Of a stretch of 64,000 nt of DNA, positions 34,265 to 43,300 are shown in pieces. Every line of letters starts with the position of its first letter. Position 1 is the first letter of the stretch. Source of the DNA: Gemmatimonadota bacterium. GTDB lineage: Bacteria; Gemmatimonadota; Gemmatimonadetes; Longimicrobiales; Gaopeijiaceae. Made by a program: the position numbers and the translations under genes. The notes beneath the pieces were generated by a model, which saw only the letters and a list, made by a program, of their open reading frames with translations, did not search any database and had not been told where the DNA came from. Where the stretch lies: positions 41,221-105,220 of the forward strand of contig JAPPGF010000028.1 in NCBI GenBank assembly GCA_028875075.1, in the 5' to 3' direction.

Positions 34265-34339
34265 TGCGACTACGCTCGGACACGGAGCGCTCAGGCGCAA
34301 CGTCGGGACCTGCGGGACCGCCCGGGGTAGTGGGCCCAC

Positions 34340-34960
34340 GTGGCCGCGCTTCCGCTCTCTGTGCCCGCGCTCTTCGCTCTCGCCTCCCTCGCGCCCTGGG
34401 CGGTGCGGGCGCCCGCCCTGGAGGCCCAGAGCTCTCCGCTCGCGCTGGAGTTGAGCGGCGGAGCCGCCTATCCGATCGGGCAGTTCCGCACGGGTCCGCA
34501 GGGCGGCGCCCGGCTCGAGCGGGCCCCGACGTTCGGGCTCCATATCGTACGCCGGGGAGAGGGCGGATGGGGGCAGTACCTGGGCTTCAGCCAGCACCGC
34601 TTCGACTGCGCCGCCGAGCTTTGCCCGCTGGAGGGGGATGTGCTCACCGCCTGGGACGCAGGGATTGTGTGGACGCTCGGACGGCACGCGTGGCTGAGGG
34701 CCGGACTCACGACCGGCCGCTCGGAGCGATGCCGCACGGCTGGCGAGCCCCAAGGGGAGGAGGGAGAGGCGAGCGCCTGCGCGCTCTCCTCGCTCGGTGT
34801 GGGGGCGGAGGCGGGGGTCGGGCTGGCGATCGGGCTGGGGGGAACACTCGGCCTGGGCCCGGCCGTCCGCTACGGCTGGCTCGACACACGCTATCCGGAA
34901 GGCGGACGGGTCCGGATGCGGTGGCTGGTCGTCGAGCTCGCACTCTCGCTGGGCTTCTAG
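34340..34960 (+). CDS. Hypothetical secreted/outer membrane beta-barrel protein
   Basis: Signal peptide; barrel-like repeats; start uncertain. Confidence 0.5.
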   Translation: MAALPLSVPALFALASLAPWAVRAPALEAQSSPLALELSGGAAYPIGQFRTGPQGGARLERAPTFGLHIVRRGEGGWGQYLGFSQHRFDCAAELCPLEGDVLTAWDAGIVWTLGRHAWLRAGLTTGRSERCRTAGEPQGEEGEASACALSSLGVGAEAGVGLAIGLGGTLGLGPAVRYGWLDTRYPEGGRVRMRWLVVELALSLGF

Positions 34961-35190
34961 ATGCCGGCCGCGCCCACTCCTCCAGTGCCGCCGTCGCGGC
35001 CGGCGCGCCTCCCCCCGCCGTGCGGCGCCCGGGCAGCGGCCGGAGCCTTTGTCGCCACCCTGCGCGGTTGGTACACTTCCCCCGTGGTGGACCCCGTGCT
35101 TGATCGCGCGCCCTTCGGGACTCCGGCGAGGCTCTGCCCTGTGCGCCTGCCCCGATCTGCGCCGCTGCCGCCGTTCACGGAGCGAGGGAC

Positions 35191-36495
35191 GTGAGCCCCG
35201 CGGTTCTCGCAGTCATCCTCGTGCTGATCCTGGTCACTGCGCTCTACGTGGCGGCCGAGTTCGCTGCGGTGAGCGTGCGCCAGAGCCGGATCCGGCAGCG
35301 GGCCGAGGAGGGGGACTGGCTCGCCCGCCGACTGCTGCCGCACATTGACCATCCACACCGGCTGGACCACTACATCGCCACGAGCCAGGTCGGCATCACC
35401 GTCTCGAGCCTGGTGCTGGGCGCCTACGGCCAGGCCCGGCTGGCGCCCCTGCTCGTCCCTGTCTTCGAAGGCTTCCAGGGCATGCAGGTAGCGGCCTCGG
35501 AGTCGGCGGCCGCCGGCGTCGTGCTGGTGGCGCTGACGGCGGGGCACATGATCCTGGGCGAGCTCGTGCCCAAGTCGCTCGCACTGCAGTTCCCGACCCA
35601 AGTGGCGCTCTACACGCTCCTGCCGATGCAGTGGTCGATGCGCTCTCTCTCGTGGTTCATCCGGGTGCTGAACGGCAGCGGGCTGGCGCTGCTTCGGGTG
35701 CTCGGAGCGAAGCAGCAGGGGCAGGTGCACATGCATTCGCCGGACGAGATCGAGTACCTGATCGCCGAGAGTCGGGAGGGCGGGCTCCTGCAGGCGGACG
35801 AGCACGCGCGGCTCCGGCGGGCGCTCCGCCTCGGGGCCATGACGGTGGACGAGGTCATGGCCCCACGCACCGAGATCCTTGGGATCGATTCCCGCAGCGA
35901 CCTGGCCGAGATGCTCAGGATCGCGAGCGAGAGCCCCTACACCCGCCTCCCCGTCTACCGGGAGACACTGGACCACATCGTCGGCTACGTGCACGTCCAG
36001 GACCTCGCGCACAGCGCGCTGATGGGCAGTGCGATGCCCGCGCTCCGCAGCGTCCTCTTCATCCCCCACAGCCTGACGCTGGACCGGGTGCTCGAGCGGC
36101 TCCGCGCCGAGCGCCAGCATATGGCGCTCGTCTCCGACGAATTCGGCGGCACGGCGGGCCTCGTCACGGTGAGCGACATCCTCCAGCAGATCCTGGGCCG
36201 GGTGGCCGACGAGTTCAAGTCGGCCGATCCTCAGCCCGAGCGGCTCCCTGACGGGAGGCTCAGGCTGCCGGGCGCGGTGCGGCTCGAGGAGGCCGCGCAG
36301 CTGCTGGACACCGAGTGGGCGGGCTCCTCGGCCACCTTGGCCGGCTTCCTGATGGAGAGGATCGAGCGGCTGCCCAGGAGCGGGGAAGAGTTCGTGATCG
36401 ACGGCGTGGCCGTGGAGGTCGAGAGCATGGCCGGGCGGACCGTGGTGTCGGTCCTGGCCGCACCCGCGCAGGCGGGCGAGGTGGGCCATGGCTAG
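35191..36495 (+). CDS. CNNM/CorC (HlyC/UPF0053) family protein 1
   Basis: DUF21-type TM region, CBS domains, MALVSDEFGGTAGLVTVSDILQQILG, C-terminal CorC_HlyC. Confidence 0.85.
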   Translation: MSPAVLAVILVLILVTALYVAAEFAAVSVRQSRIRQRAEEGDWLARRLLPHIDHPHRLDHYIATSQVGITVSSLVLGAYGQARLAPLLVPVFEGFQGMQVAASESAAAGVVLVALTAGHMILGELVPKSLALQFPTQVALYTLLPMQWSMRSLSWFIRVLNGSGLALLRVLGAKQQGQVHMHSPDEIEYLIAESREGGLLQADEHARLRRALRLGAMTVDEVMAPRTEILGIDSRSDLAEMLRIASESPYTRLPVYRETLDHIVGYVHVQDLAHSALMGSAMPALRSVLFIPHSLTLDRVLERLRAERQHMALVSDEFGGTAGLVTVSDILQQILGRVADEFKSADPQPERLPDGRLRLPGAVRLEEAAQLLDTEWAGSSATLAGFLMERIERLPRSGEEFVIDGVAVEVESMAGRTVVSVLAAPAQAGEVGHG

Positions 36496-37816
36496 CCTGT
36501 GGCCGACCCTGATCGTCGCGGCGCTGCTACTCCTGAATGCGCTGTTCGTGGCGGCGGAGTTCGCCATCGTCGGCGTCTCGCCGGTCGAGCTTGAGCGGGT
36601 CGGGCGCAAGGGCGGCGCCCCGGGCCGGCTCGTGCGCTGGATCATCGCGGAGCCGAGGCGCCAGGACCGCTTCATCGCAACCGCGCAACTCGGCATCACC
36701 GCGGCGAGCCTGGGCCTCGGGATGTACGGCGAGCACGCGCTCGCCGAATGGATCGCGGCCCGCTTCGAGGGCTGGGGGCCCGAGCGCTGGATTGCCGCCC
36801 ACACGGTCGCGAGCGTGCTCGCGGTCACCGCCCTCACCTACTTCCACATCGTCATCGGCGAGATGGTGCCCAAGTCGCTGGCGCTCCAGCATCCGGGCCG
36901 GACGGCGCTATGGATCGCGCCCGTGATGCAGGTGATCCAGCTGGCCACCTGGCCGCTCGTGGTCGCCTTCAACGGGTTCGGCAACGCCGTGCTCGCGCTC
37001 TTCGGCGTGCGCCGTGAAGGGCGCAGCGTCGAGCACTACCGCACGCCCGAGGAGATCGCCTACATCGTGCGCGAGAGCCAGGCCGGGGGGCTGCTCCGGG
37101 AGGCGTCCGCCCAGGTGGTGGGCGACCTGCTTGAGTTCGGCGACCGCACGGCCGCCGAGGTGATGGTGCCGCGCGTGCGCGTCCAGGCGCTTGAGGCCGG
37201 AGCCGGCCGAGCCGAGCTGGCCGAGCTGCTCGAGCATGCGCCGCACACGCGCTATCCCGTCTACGACGGCACGCTCGACCACGTCGTGGGGATGCTCCAT
37301 GTGCGCGACGCGCTGCACGCGATCCGGGGCGGGCGCGCCATCGGGCCCGCTGACCTCCGCCCGCTGCCGCATCTTCCGGCGACCGCGCGCACCGACCGGC
37401 TGCTCGCGGCCATGCGACAAGCGGGGGTGCAGATGGCCATCGTGATGGACGAGCACGGCGGCACGGCCGGGATCGTGACGCTCGAGGACCTCTTCGAGGA
37501 GGTCGTCGGCGAGATCACCGAGCGCTCGAGCGAGGTGCCCGAGATCGTCGTCGAGGGAGCGGGCCGCGTGCGAGCCGACGGGGCCGTGCGCATCGAGGAG
37601 GTCGGCGAGGCGCTCGGTGTCGGGCTGGAGCACGAGGAGGTGGACACGGTTAGCGGGCTCGTGTTAGCGCTGCTCGGGCGGCGGCCTGTCGTGGGCGACG
37701 TCGTGGAGTACGAGGGCGTGCGCTTCGAGGTGCTGGCAATCAGCGGAAACGGGGTCGGACGATCGATCGCATTGCTGATGGAGCCTCCGGGAGGAAAGGG
37801 CGCGCCTCGCGCCTGA
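36488..37816 (+). CDS. CNNM/CorC (HlyC/UPF0053) family protein 2
   Basis: Same architecture; MAIVMDEHGGTAGIVTLEDLFEEVVGEI; 8-bp overlap with previous gene. Confidence 0.85.
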   Translation: MASLWPTLIVAALLLLNALFVAAEFAIVGVSPVELERVGRKGGAPGRLVRWIIAEPRRQDRFIATAQLGITAASLGLGMYGEHALAEWIAARFEGWGPERWIAAHTVASVLAVTALTYFHIVIGEMVPKSLALQHPGRTALWIAPVMQVIQLATWPLVVAFNGFGNAVLALFGVRREGRSVEHYRTPEEIAYIVRESQAGGLLREASAQVVGDLLEFGDRTAAEVMVPRVRVQALEAGAGRAELAELLEHAPHTRYPVYDGTLDHVVGMLHVRDALHAIRGGRAIGPADLRPLPHLPATARTDRLLAAMRQAGVQMAIVMDEHGGTAGIVTLEDLFEEVVGEITERSSEVPEIVVEGAGRVRADGAVRIEEVGEALGVGLEHEEVDTVSGLVLALLGRRPVVGDVVEYEGVRFEVLAISGNGVGRSIALLMEPPGGKGAPRA

Positions 37817-37912
37817 GAGAGCGGGGGCCGGACGGCGAGTCCGGGCGGTGAACCGCGGCGGGAGGTCCGGGTAGGGGACAGCGAGCCGAGCAACGCAGCG
37901 GGAGGGACGGAC

Positions 37913-38359
37913 GTGACGACACCGGAGCGGGGGGCGGAGGCCGCCGTGCGCTGCGCCTTCTGCGCGACCTTCAACCGCGTGGACCTCGCTCGCGCGGCCG
38001 ACCGTCCGAAGTGCGGCGAGTGCGACCGGCCTATGCTGCTCGACCGCCCGGTCAGGGTCCAGGAGGAGGACTTCGAGCGGACCGTGCTCGAGGCGAGCGT
38101 GCCCGTGCTGGTGGATTTCTTCGCGGACTGGTGCGCGCCGTGCAGGATGATTGCGCCGCTGGTGGACAAGCTGGCGCTGGAGCATGCCGGCCACGTACTG
38201 GTGGCCAAGGTCGACACCGACCGCGCCCATGGGCTCGCGGAGCGCTACCAGATACGCTCGATACCCACGCTCGTTCTGTTCAGGGACGGGCGGGAAGCCG
38301 GCAGAAGCATGGGCTACGAGCCCGAGAAACTCCGCGCGCTCGTCTCCGGAGCCCCCTGA
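37913..38359 (+). CDS. Thioredoxin, TrxC (Trx2)-like with N-terminal zinc-ribbon CxxC pairs
   Basis: CAFC...CGEC then DFFADWCAPCRMIAP, IRSIPTLVLF. Confidence 0.88.
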   Translation: MTTPERGAEAAVRCAFCATFNRVDLARAADRPKCGECDRPMLLDRPVRVQEEDFERTVLEASVPVLVDFFADWCAPCRMIAPLVDKLALEHAGHVLVAKVDTDRAHGLAERYQIRSIPTLVLFRDGREAGRSMGYEPEKLRALVSGAP

Positions 38360-38361
38360 GC

Positions 38362-38910
38362 GTGCCGCGCCCGACCCGCTCCGCTCCCGCCCCCGCCCGC
38401 GGGAGCGAGGCGTCCAAGGACCAACGGCATAGGGCCATCCTCGAGGCTGTACGTTCGCGGCGGGTCACGAGCCAGGAGCGGCTGCGCGAGCTGCTCGAGG
38501 AGGCGGGCTTCGCCGTCACGCAGGCCACCGTCTCGCGCGACATCCGTGAACTGCGCCTGGCCAAGGTCCCGGGCACGGGGGGCGTCGCGGCCTACACGCT
38601 CCCCGAGGAGCGCGAGAGCACGCCGCCGCTCAAGGAGCTCCTGCCCACGCTGTTCACGTCGGCGGAGGGGACCGGCAACCTGCTCGTCGTGCGGACCATG
38701 ACGGGCGGCGCCCAGGCCGTGGCGTTGGCGATCGACCGGGAGGACTGGCCCGAGGTGCTCGGCACGATCGCGGGCGACGACACGATCCTGCTGATCTGCC
38801 GCGAGGAGCGGCGGCTGCCGGACGTGCGGCGGCGGATCCAGGCGATCGCCCGGGGCTCCTCCTCCCGCCGCCCCGCCGAGCCGTTGCCTTTGCCCGGCTC
38901 CGATGCTTAA
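38362..38910 (+). CDS. argR: Arginine repressor
   Basis: ILEAVRSRRVTSQERLRELLEEAGFAVTQATVSRDIRELRLAKV; C-terminal GTIAGDDTILLICR; adjacent to arg genes. Confidence 0.92.
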   Translation: MPRPTRSAPAPARGSEASKDQRHRAILEAVRSRRVTSQERLRELLEEAGFAVTQATVSRDIRELRLAKVPGTGGVAAYTLPEERESTPPLKELLPTLFTSAEGTGNLLVVRTMTGGAQAVALAIDREDWPEVLGTIAGDDTILLICREERRLPDVRRRIQAIARGSSSRRPAEPLPLPGSDA

Positions 38911-38937
38911 TTATGCTATAAACATGCATTCAATTGC
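38908..38937 (+). promoter_or_regulatory. Putative ArgR operator (ARG box) region overlapping argC start
   Basis: TAATTATGCTATAAACATGCATTCAATTGC: AT-rich dyad ATGC...GCAT in a high-GC context. Confidence 0.5.
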
Positions 38938-39886
38938 AGATCCAGTGCCGGTCGGCGTCATGGGAGCGAGCGGATACACGGGGCTCGAGGTGCTCCGCGT
39001 GCTGAGCGGCCACGACGGCGTGAGCGTGCGCTTCGCCGCCTCCGACAGCGAGGCTGGGCGTCCGACGCCCGTGTCCGGGCTCACCTTCGTCCCGGTGGCG
39101 GACGTGCGGGCGGACGAGGTCGACTTGGTCTTCCTCTGCCTGCCGCACGGGGAAGCGGCGCGCTGGGTCGAACGGAAGGGCGGAGCGGGAGCGCGCCTCG
39201 TCGACCTCACGGCCGACCACCGCCCCGGCTCCGGCAGGGAGACTGGCGCCGTCTACGGGCTGCCCGAACTCAACCCCGAGGAGGTGGCGCTCGCCCGGCT
39301 GGTCGCGAACCCCGGCTGCTATCCCACGGGAGTGATCCTCTCTCTCGCTCCGCTCGCCCGGCGGGGAAGGATCGATCGCGCCCGTCCGGTCGTGGTCTCG
39401 GCCGCATCGGGCGTGACAGGCGCCGGCCGGAGCGCCAAGCGCGAGCTGCTCTTCGGCGAGGTGTTCGGGGACTTCCGCGCCTACGGGCTTGGCAACGGCC
39501 ACCGTCATCTGAAGGAGATGCGGGCACTGCTCCCGGGGCTCGGGCTGCTCTTCGTGCCGCATCTGCTGCCCGTCGCGCGGGGGATCCTGGAGACCATCGC
39601 GGTGCCGGTCGAGGCCGGCGTGGACGCGGCCGAGGTCAAAGCACTCTGGCGGAGCGTGTACGGGGGCTCGCGCGCGGTGCGCGTCACGGAAGAGCCTCCG
39701 ACGCTCGCCCGGGTCGCGAACACGGATGTCCTCGAGCTCGCGGCCTTCGACAACCCGGGGCTCGAGGCGCCCACGGTGACGGTCGTCGCGGCGCTGGACA
39801 ATCTCGGCAAGGGGGCGGCGGGACAGGCCGTGCAGAACATGAACCTCATGTTCGGCTACGACGCGGGGCGGGGCCTCCGGTGCTGA
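38924..39886 (+). CDS. argC: N-acetyl-gamma-glutamyl-phosphate reductase (start could be 38903)
   Basis: VGVMGASGYTGLEVLRVL, VANPGCYPTGVILSLAPL, GNGHRHLKEM. Confidence 0.95.
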   Translation: MHSIADPVPVGVMGASGYTGLEVLRVLSGHDGVSVRFAASDSEAGRPTPVSGLTFVPVADVRADEVDLVFLCLPHGEAARWVERKGGAGARLVDLTADHRPGSGRETGAVYGLPELNPEEVALARLVANPGCYPTGVILSLAPLARRGRIDRARPVVVSAASGVTGAGRSAKRELLFGEVFGDFRAYGLGNGHRHLKEMRALLPGLGLLFVPHLLPVARGILETIAVPVEAGVDAAEVKALWRSVYGGSRAVRVTEEPPTLARVANTDVLELAAFDNPGLEAPTVTVVAALDNLGKGAAGQAVQNMNLMFGYDAGRGLRC

Positions 39887-40641
39887 CGGTCGTGAAGGTG
39901 GGCGGCGCGGTCGCGGACTCGCCGTCCGAACTGGCCAGGCTCGCCCGCGCCGTCGCCGCCATGCCCGGCGAGCGTGTGCTAGTGCACGGGGGCGGAGCCG
40001 AGATCACCCGGTGGCAGGAACGGCTGGAGCTGCAGGTCTGCTGGCACGAGGGGCGTCGGGTCACCACGCCGGAGGCGATGAAGGTGACGGCGATGGTGCT
40101 GTCGGGCTGGGTGAACAAGCGGGTCGCGGCCGCGCTGATCGGCGCGGGCGAGGCCGCGGTCGGGGTCTCGGGCGAGGACGGCGGGCTGATGCGCGCGGCG
40201 CGCCGCGAGGGCGGCCGTCTGGGCGAGGTCGGGGAGGTCGAGGATGTGGACCCAAGGACCGTCCGCGCGCTCTTGGAAGCGGGCATGCTCCCGGTCGTCT
40301 CGCCCGTCTCGCGCGGGCCCGACGGGACGCCGCTCAATGTGAACGCGGACGAGGCCGCGATCGCGCTGGCGGTGGGGCTCGGGGCGAAGCGACTCCTGCT
40401 CGTCTCCGACGTGCCGGGCATTCTGGTCGACGGCTCGCCGCTCGGGCGGATCAGCGGGTCCGGCGCCTCGGACGTGCTCGAGCGCGCCGTGGTCAAGGGT
40501 GGCATGGCGCTCAAGCTGCGCCAGGCCGTGGACGCCGCGCGGGCGGGCGTGGAGGTGCGGATCGGCGACCGCCGGCTGCTCGCCGACCCCGCCGCGGGAA
40601 CCCGCGTAGTGCCGGACGCACGGACGGAGGTTGCCTCGTGA
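39880..40641 (+). CDS. argB: Acetylglutamate kinase
   Basis: VVKVGGA, VLVHGGGAEI, LNVNADEAAIALA, VVKGGMALKLRQA. Confidence 0.85.
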   Translation: MLTVVKVGGAVADSPSELARLARAVAAMPGERVLVHGGGAEITRWQERLELQVCWHEGRRVTTPEAMKVTAMVLSGWVNKRVAAALIGAGEAAVGVSGEDGGLMRAARREGGRLGEVGEVEDVDPRTVRALLEAGMLPVVSPVSRGPDGTPLNVNADEAAIALAVGLGAKRLLLVSDVPGILVDGSPLGRISGSGASDVLERAVVKGGMALKLRQAVDAARAGVEVRIGDRRLLADPAAGTRVVPDARTEVAS

Positions 40642-41828
40642 ACGGGACGGATGCGGCCGTCCGGCCCGCGGAACCGTTGCTCGGCGTCTACCTGAAGCCC
40701 GACACGCTGTTCGTGGCTGGCGAGGGCCCGTGGCTGATCGCCGAGGACGGGCGCCGCTATCTGGACTTCACGTCGGGGCTCGGCGTGAACGCGCTCGGCC
40801 ACGGCGCCGGCACGGTGCGGGGCGCTGTCATGGAGGCGCTGGACACGGGGCTTGTCCACGCCTCCAACTTGTTCCGCACGGAGCCCGCCGAGCGGCTGGC
40901 CGACGAGCTTGCGGCCGCGGCGTTTCCCTCGCGTGTCTTCTTCTGCAACTCCGGGGCGGAGGCGGGCGAGGCCGCGCTCAAGCTCGCGCGCCGGTGGGCT
41001 CGTGCCGCGGGCGGGGCACCCAAGCACCGCGTCGTCGCCTTCCGGGGCTCGTTCCACGGGCGCCTGTTCGGCACCCTGGCCGCGACGGACCGGGCAGCCT
41101 ACCGGGAGCCGTTCGAGCCGCTCATGCCCGGCGTCGACTTCGCCGAGCTCGAAGACGCCCGGGGCCTGGCTGAGCTCGTGCGCGAGGACCAGACGGCGGC
41201 CGTCATCGTCGAGCCCATCCAGGGCGAGGGCGGCGTCCGCACGGTCTCCTTCGAGTTCCTTGCCCGGCTGCGCGAGCTCTGCGACGAGCGCGGCGTCCAG
41301 CTCATCATGGACGAGGTGCAGTGCGGGCTCGGACGGACGGGCCGGTTGTTCGCGCACGAGCACGCGGGGATCCGGCCGGACCTGCTCATGGTTGCCAAGC
41401 CGCTCGCGGGCGGTCTGCCCATGGGCGCGGTCCTCGCGGCGCCGCACGTGGCGGACGCGATCCGGCCGGGGGATCACGGCTCGACGTTCGGTGGCGGGCC
41501 GCTCGTCGCGCATGTGGCCCGCGCAGTCCTTCGAACCCTCTCCGCGCCCGAGTTCCTCACGGCAGTTCGACGGCGGGCCGAGCGCCTGGACGGCCGCCTC
41601 CGCGGGTTGCAAGCGCGCTGCCCCGCCGTGCGCGAGGTCCGCGGGCTCGGCCTCATGCGCGGCCTGAGGGTCGAGGGCGAGGCGGCAGCCGTGGTCGAGA
41701 GGGCGCGCGAGCGGGGCCTGCTCGTGCTGGGCGCGGGGCCCGATGTCGTGCGCCTGCTGCCGCCCCTGAACACGCCGGACGAGCTGCTGGACCAAGCCGC
41801 CCGTGTGCTGGCGGCGGCGCTCGGCTGA
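40638..41828 (+). CDS. argD: Acetylornithine aminotransferase
   Basis: YLDFTSGLGVNALGH, FFCNSGAEAGEAALKLAR, FRGSFHGRLFGTLAAT, QLIMDEVQCGLGRTG; in arg cluster. Confidence 0.92.
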   Translation: MNGTDAAVRPAEPLLGVYLKPDTLFVAGEGPWLIAEDGRRYLDFTSGLGVNALGHGAGTVRGAVMEALDTGLVHASNLFRTEPAERLADELAAAAFPSRVFFCNSGAEAGEAALKLARRWARAAGGAPKHRVVAFRGSFHGRLFGTLAATDRAAYREPFEPLMPGVDFAELEDARGLAELVREDQTAAVIVEPIQGEGGVRTVSFEFLARLRELCDERGVQLIMDEVQCGLGRTGRLFAHEHAGIRPDLLMVAKPLAGGLPMGAVLAAPHVADAIRPGDHGSTFGGGPLVAHVARAVLRTLSAPEFLTAVRRRAERLDGRLRGLQARCPAVREVRGLGLMRGLRVEGEAAAVVERARERGLLVLGAGPDVVRLLPPLNTPDELLDQAARVLAAALG

Positions 41829-41856
41829 GGGCGCCGTCTTGCAAGATCTGCCGGAG

Positions 41857-41876
41857 CATATGAATATTTATGCTAG
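41857..41876 (+). promoter_or_regulatory. Putative ArgR operator (ARG box) upstream of argG
   Basis: TATGAATATTTATGCTAG close to TNTGAATWWWWATTCANW consensus; AT island in GC-rich DNA. Confidence 0.55.
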
Positions 41877-41891
41877 TTGTACCGGCCGAGC

Positions 41892-41915
41892 GGCGCCCCG
41901 GGGGTCCGGGGCGCC
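41892..41915 (+). terminator. GC hairpin in argG leader (terminator or attenuator candidate)
   Basis: GGCGCCCCG-ggggtc-CGGGGCGCC, perfect 9-bp stem, followed by TTCCGTT. Confidence 0.45.
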
Positions 41916-41974
41916 TTCCGTTCGAGCTGGTGCTCTGAAGCGCCGCTCACGCCGCGAGGGCGGGGGAGAGGGAA

Positions 41975-43222
41975 ATGAAGGTCGTGCTCGGATATTCCGG
42001 CGGGCTGGACACGTCGATCATCGTGCCCTGGCTCAGGGAGAACTACGACGCGGAGGTCGTCTGCATGGCCGCCGACGTCGGCCAGAGGGAGGACCTCTCG
42101 CGCTTGCACGACAAGGCCGCCCGGAGCGGCGCCTCGGAGCTCGTGGTCGAGGACGTGCGGGCCGAGTTCGTCGAACGGTTCGCGTGGCCGACCCTGCGCG
42201 CGGGCGCGGTCTACAGCCGGCGCTATCTGCTCGGCACGTCGATCGCGCGCCCGCTGATCGCCAAACGGCAGGTCGAGGTCGCGCGGCGTATAGGCGCGGA
42301 CGCTCTCGCACACGGCTGCACGGGGAAGGGCAACGACCAGGTCCGCTTCGAGCTCACGTTTGCGGCGCTGGCGCCCGATCTTCGGGTGATCGCGCCGTGG
42401 CGGGAATGGGACATCCGCTCGCGCGAGGACGTGCTCGCCTACGCGAGCGAGCGCGGGATCACGCTCGACGTCGACCCCACGAGGCTCTACTCGCGCGACG
42501 AGAACCTGTGGCACATCTCGCACGAGGGCGGCCCGCTCGAGGATCCCGCGTGCGAGCCCGAGGAGTCGATGTTCAAGTGGACCGTTGCTCCGGAGGCGGC
42601 CCCGGACGAGGCCGAGTCCGTCGACGTCGCCTTCGAGCGCGGGACGCCCGTCGCCTTGGGCGGCACGCGCATGGATGGGGTCGCGCTGGTCGAGAAGCTG
42701 AACGCGCTGGGCTCCAGGCACGGGGTCGGGCGCGCCGACGTGATCGAGGACCGCGTGGTCGGCATGAAGTCGAGGGGTGTCTACGAGACGCCCGCAGGGA
42801 CCATCCTGTATGCCGCCCTGAGGGAGCTTGAGAGCCTCACGCTGGACCGGCGCTCGATCGCGCTCAAGGACGAGCTCGCGCCGCGCTACGCCGATCTCGT
42901 CTACGAGGGCCGCTGGTGGACGCCCGAGCGTGAGGCTCTCGAGGCGCTGGTCGGCGAGCTGCTCCGGGACGCGACGGGTGTGGTGCGCATGAAGCTCTAC
43001 AAGGGCTCGGCTTGGGCGGTGTCGCGCGAGAGCGAGCGCTCGCTCTACCGCGAGGATCTGGCCACGTTCGGGGAGAGCGCGAGCTATGACCACGCCGACG
43101 CCTTGGGCTTCATCAAGCTCTTCGGGCTGCCGATGCGCGCGGCGGCGGCGCGCGACACCCGGGAAGGCGACCGCGTCGTGGCCGAGCTGCTTCGCGAGGT
43201 CGACCGGACCGCTACGCGCTGA
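41975..43222 (+). CDS. argG: Argininosuccinate synthase
   Basis: VVLGYSGGLDTSIIVPWL, HGCTGKGNDQVRFE, SREDVLAYASERGI. Confidence 0.97.
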   Translation: MKVVLGYSGGLDTSIIVPWLRENYDAEVVCMAADVGQREDLSRLHDKAARSGASELVVEDVRAEFVERFAWPTLRAGAVYSRRYLLGTSIARPLIAKRQVEVARRIGADALAHGCTGKGNDQVRFELTFAALAPDLRVIAPWREWDIRSREDVLAYASERGITLDVDPTRLYSRDENLWHISHEGGPLEDPACEPEESMFKWTVAPEAAPDEAESVDVAFERGTPVALGGTRMDGVALVEKLNALGSRHGVGRADVIEDRVVGMKSRGVYETPAGTILYAALRELESLTLDRRSIALKDELAPRYADLVYEGRWWTPEREALEALVGELLRDATGVVRMKLYKGSAWAVSRESERSLYREDLATFGESASYDHADALGFIKLFGLPMRAAAARDTREGDRVVAELLREVDRTATR

Positions 43223-43300
43223 CGGCGACCCCGGACCCGGAGCGCCCGGCCGCCCGCGGCCCGCGCCCAGGGGTCCGTCAACCAGGGGACCTGAGCCAAC

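Noticed and set aside
34957-36837. 626-aa minus-strand ORF
   Set aside because: Antisense to the CNNM/CorC genes; typical high-GC shadow ORF.
39846-41795. 649-aa minus-strand ORF
   Set aside because: Antisense to argB/argD; Ser/Arg/Thr-rich shadow translation.
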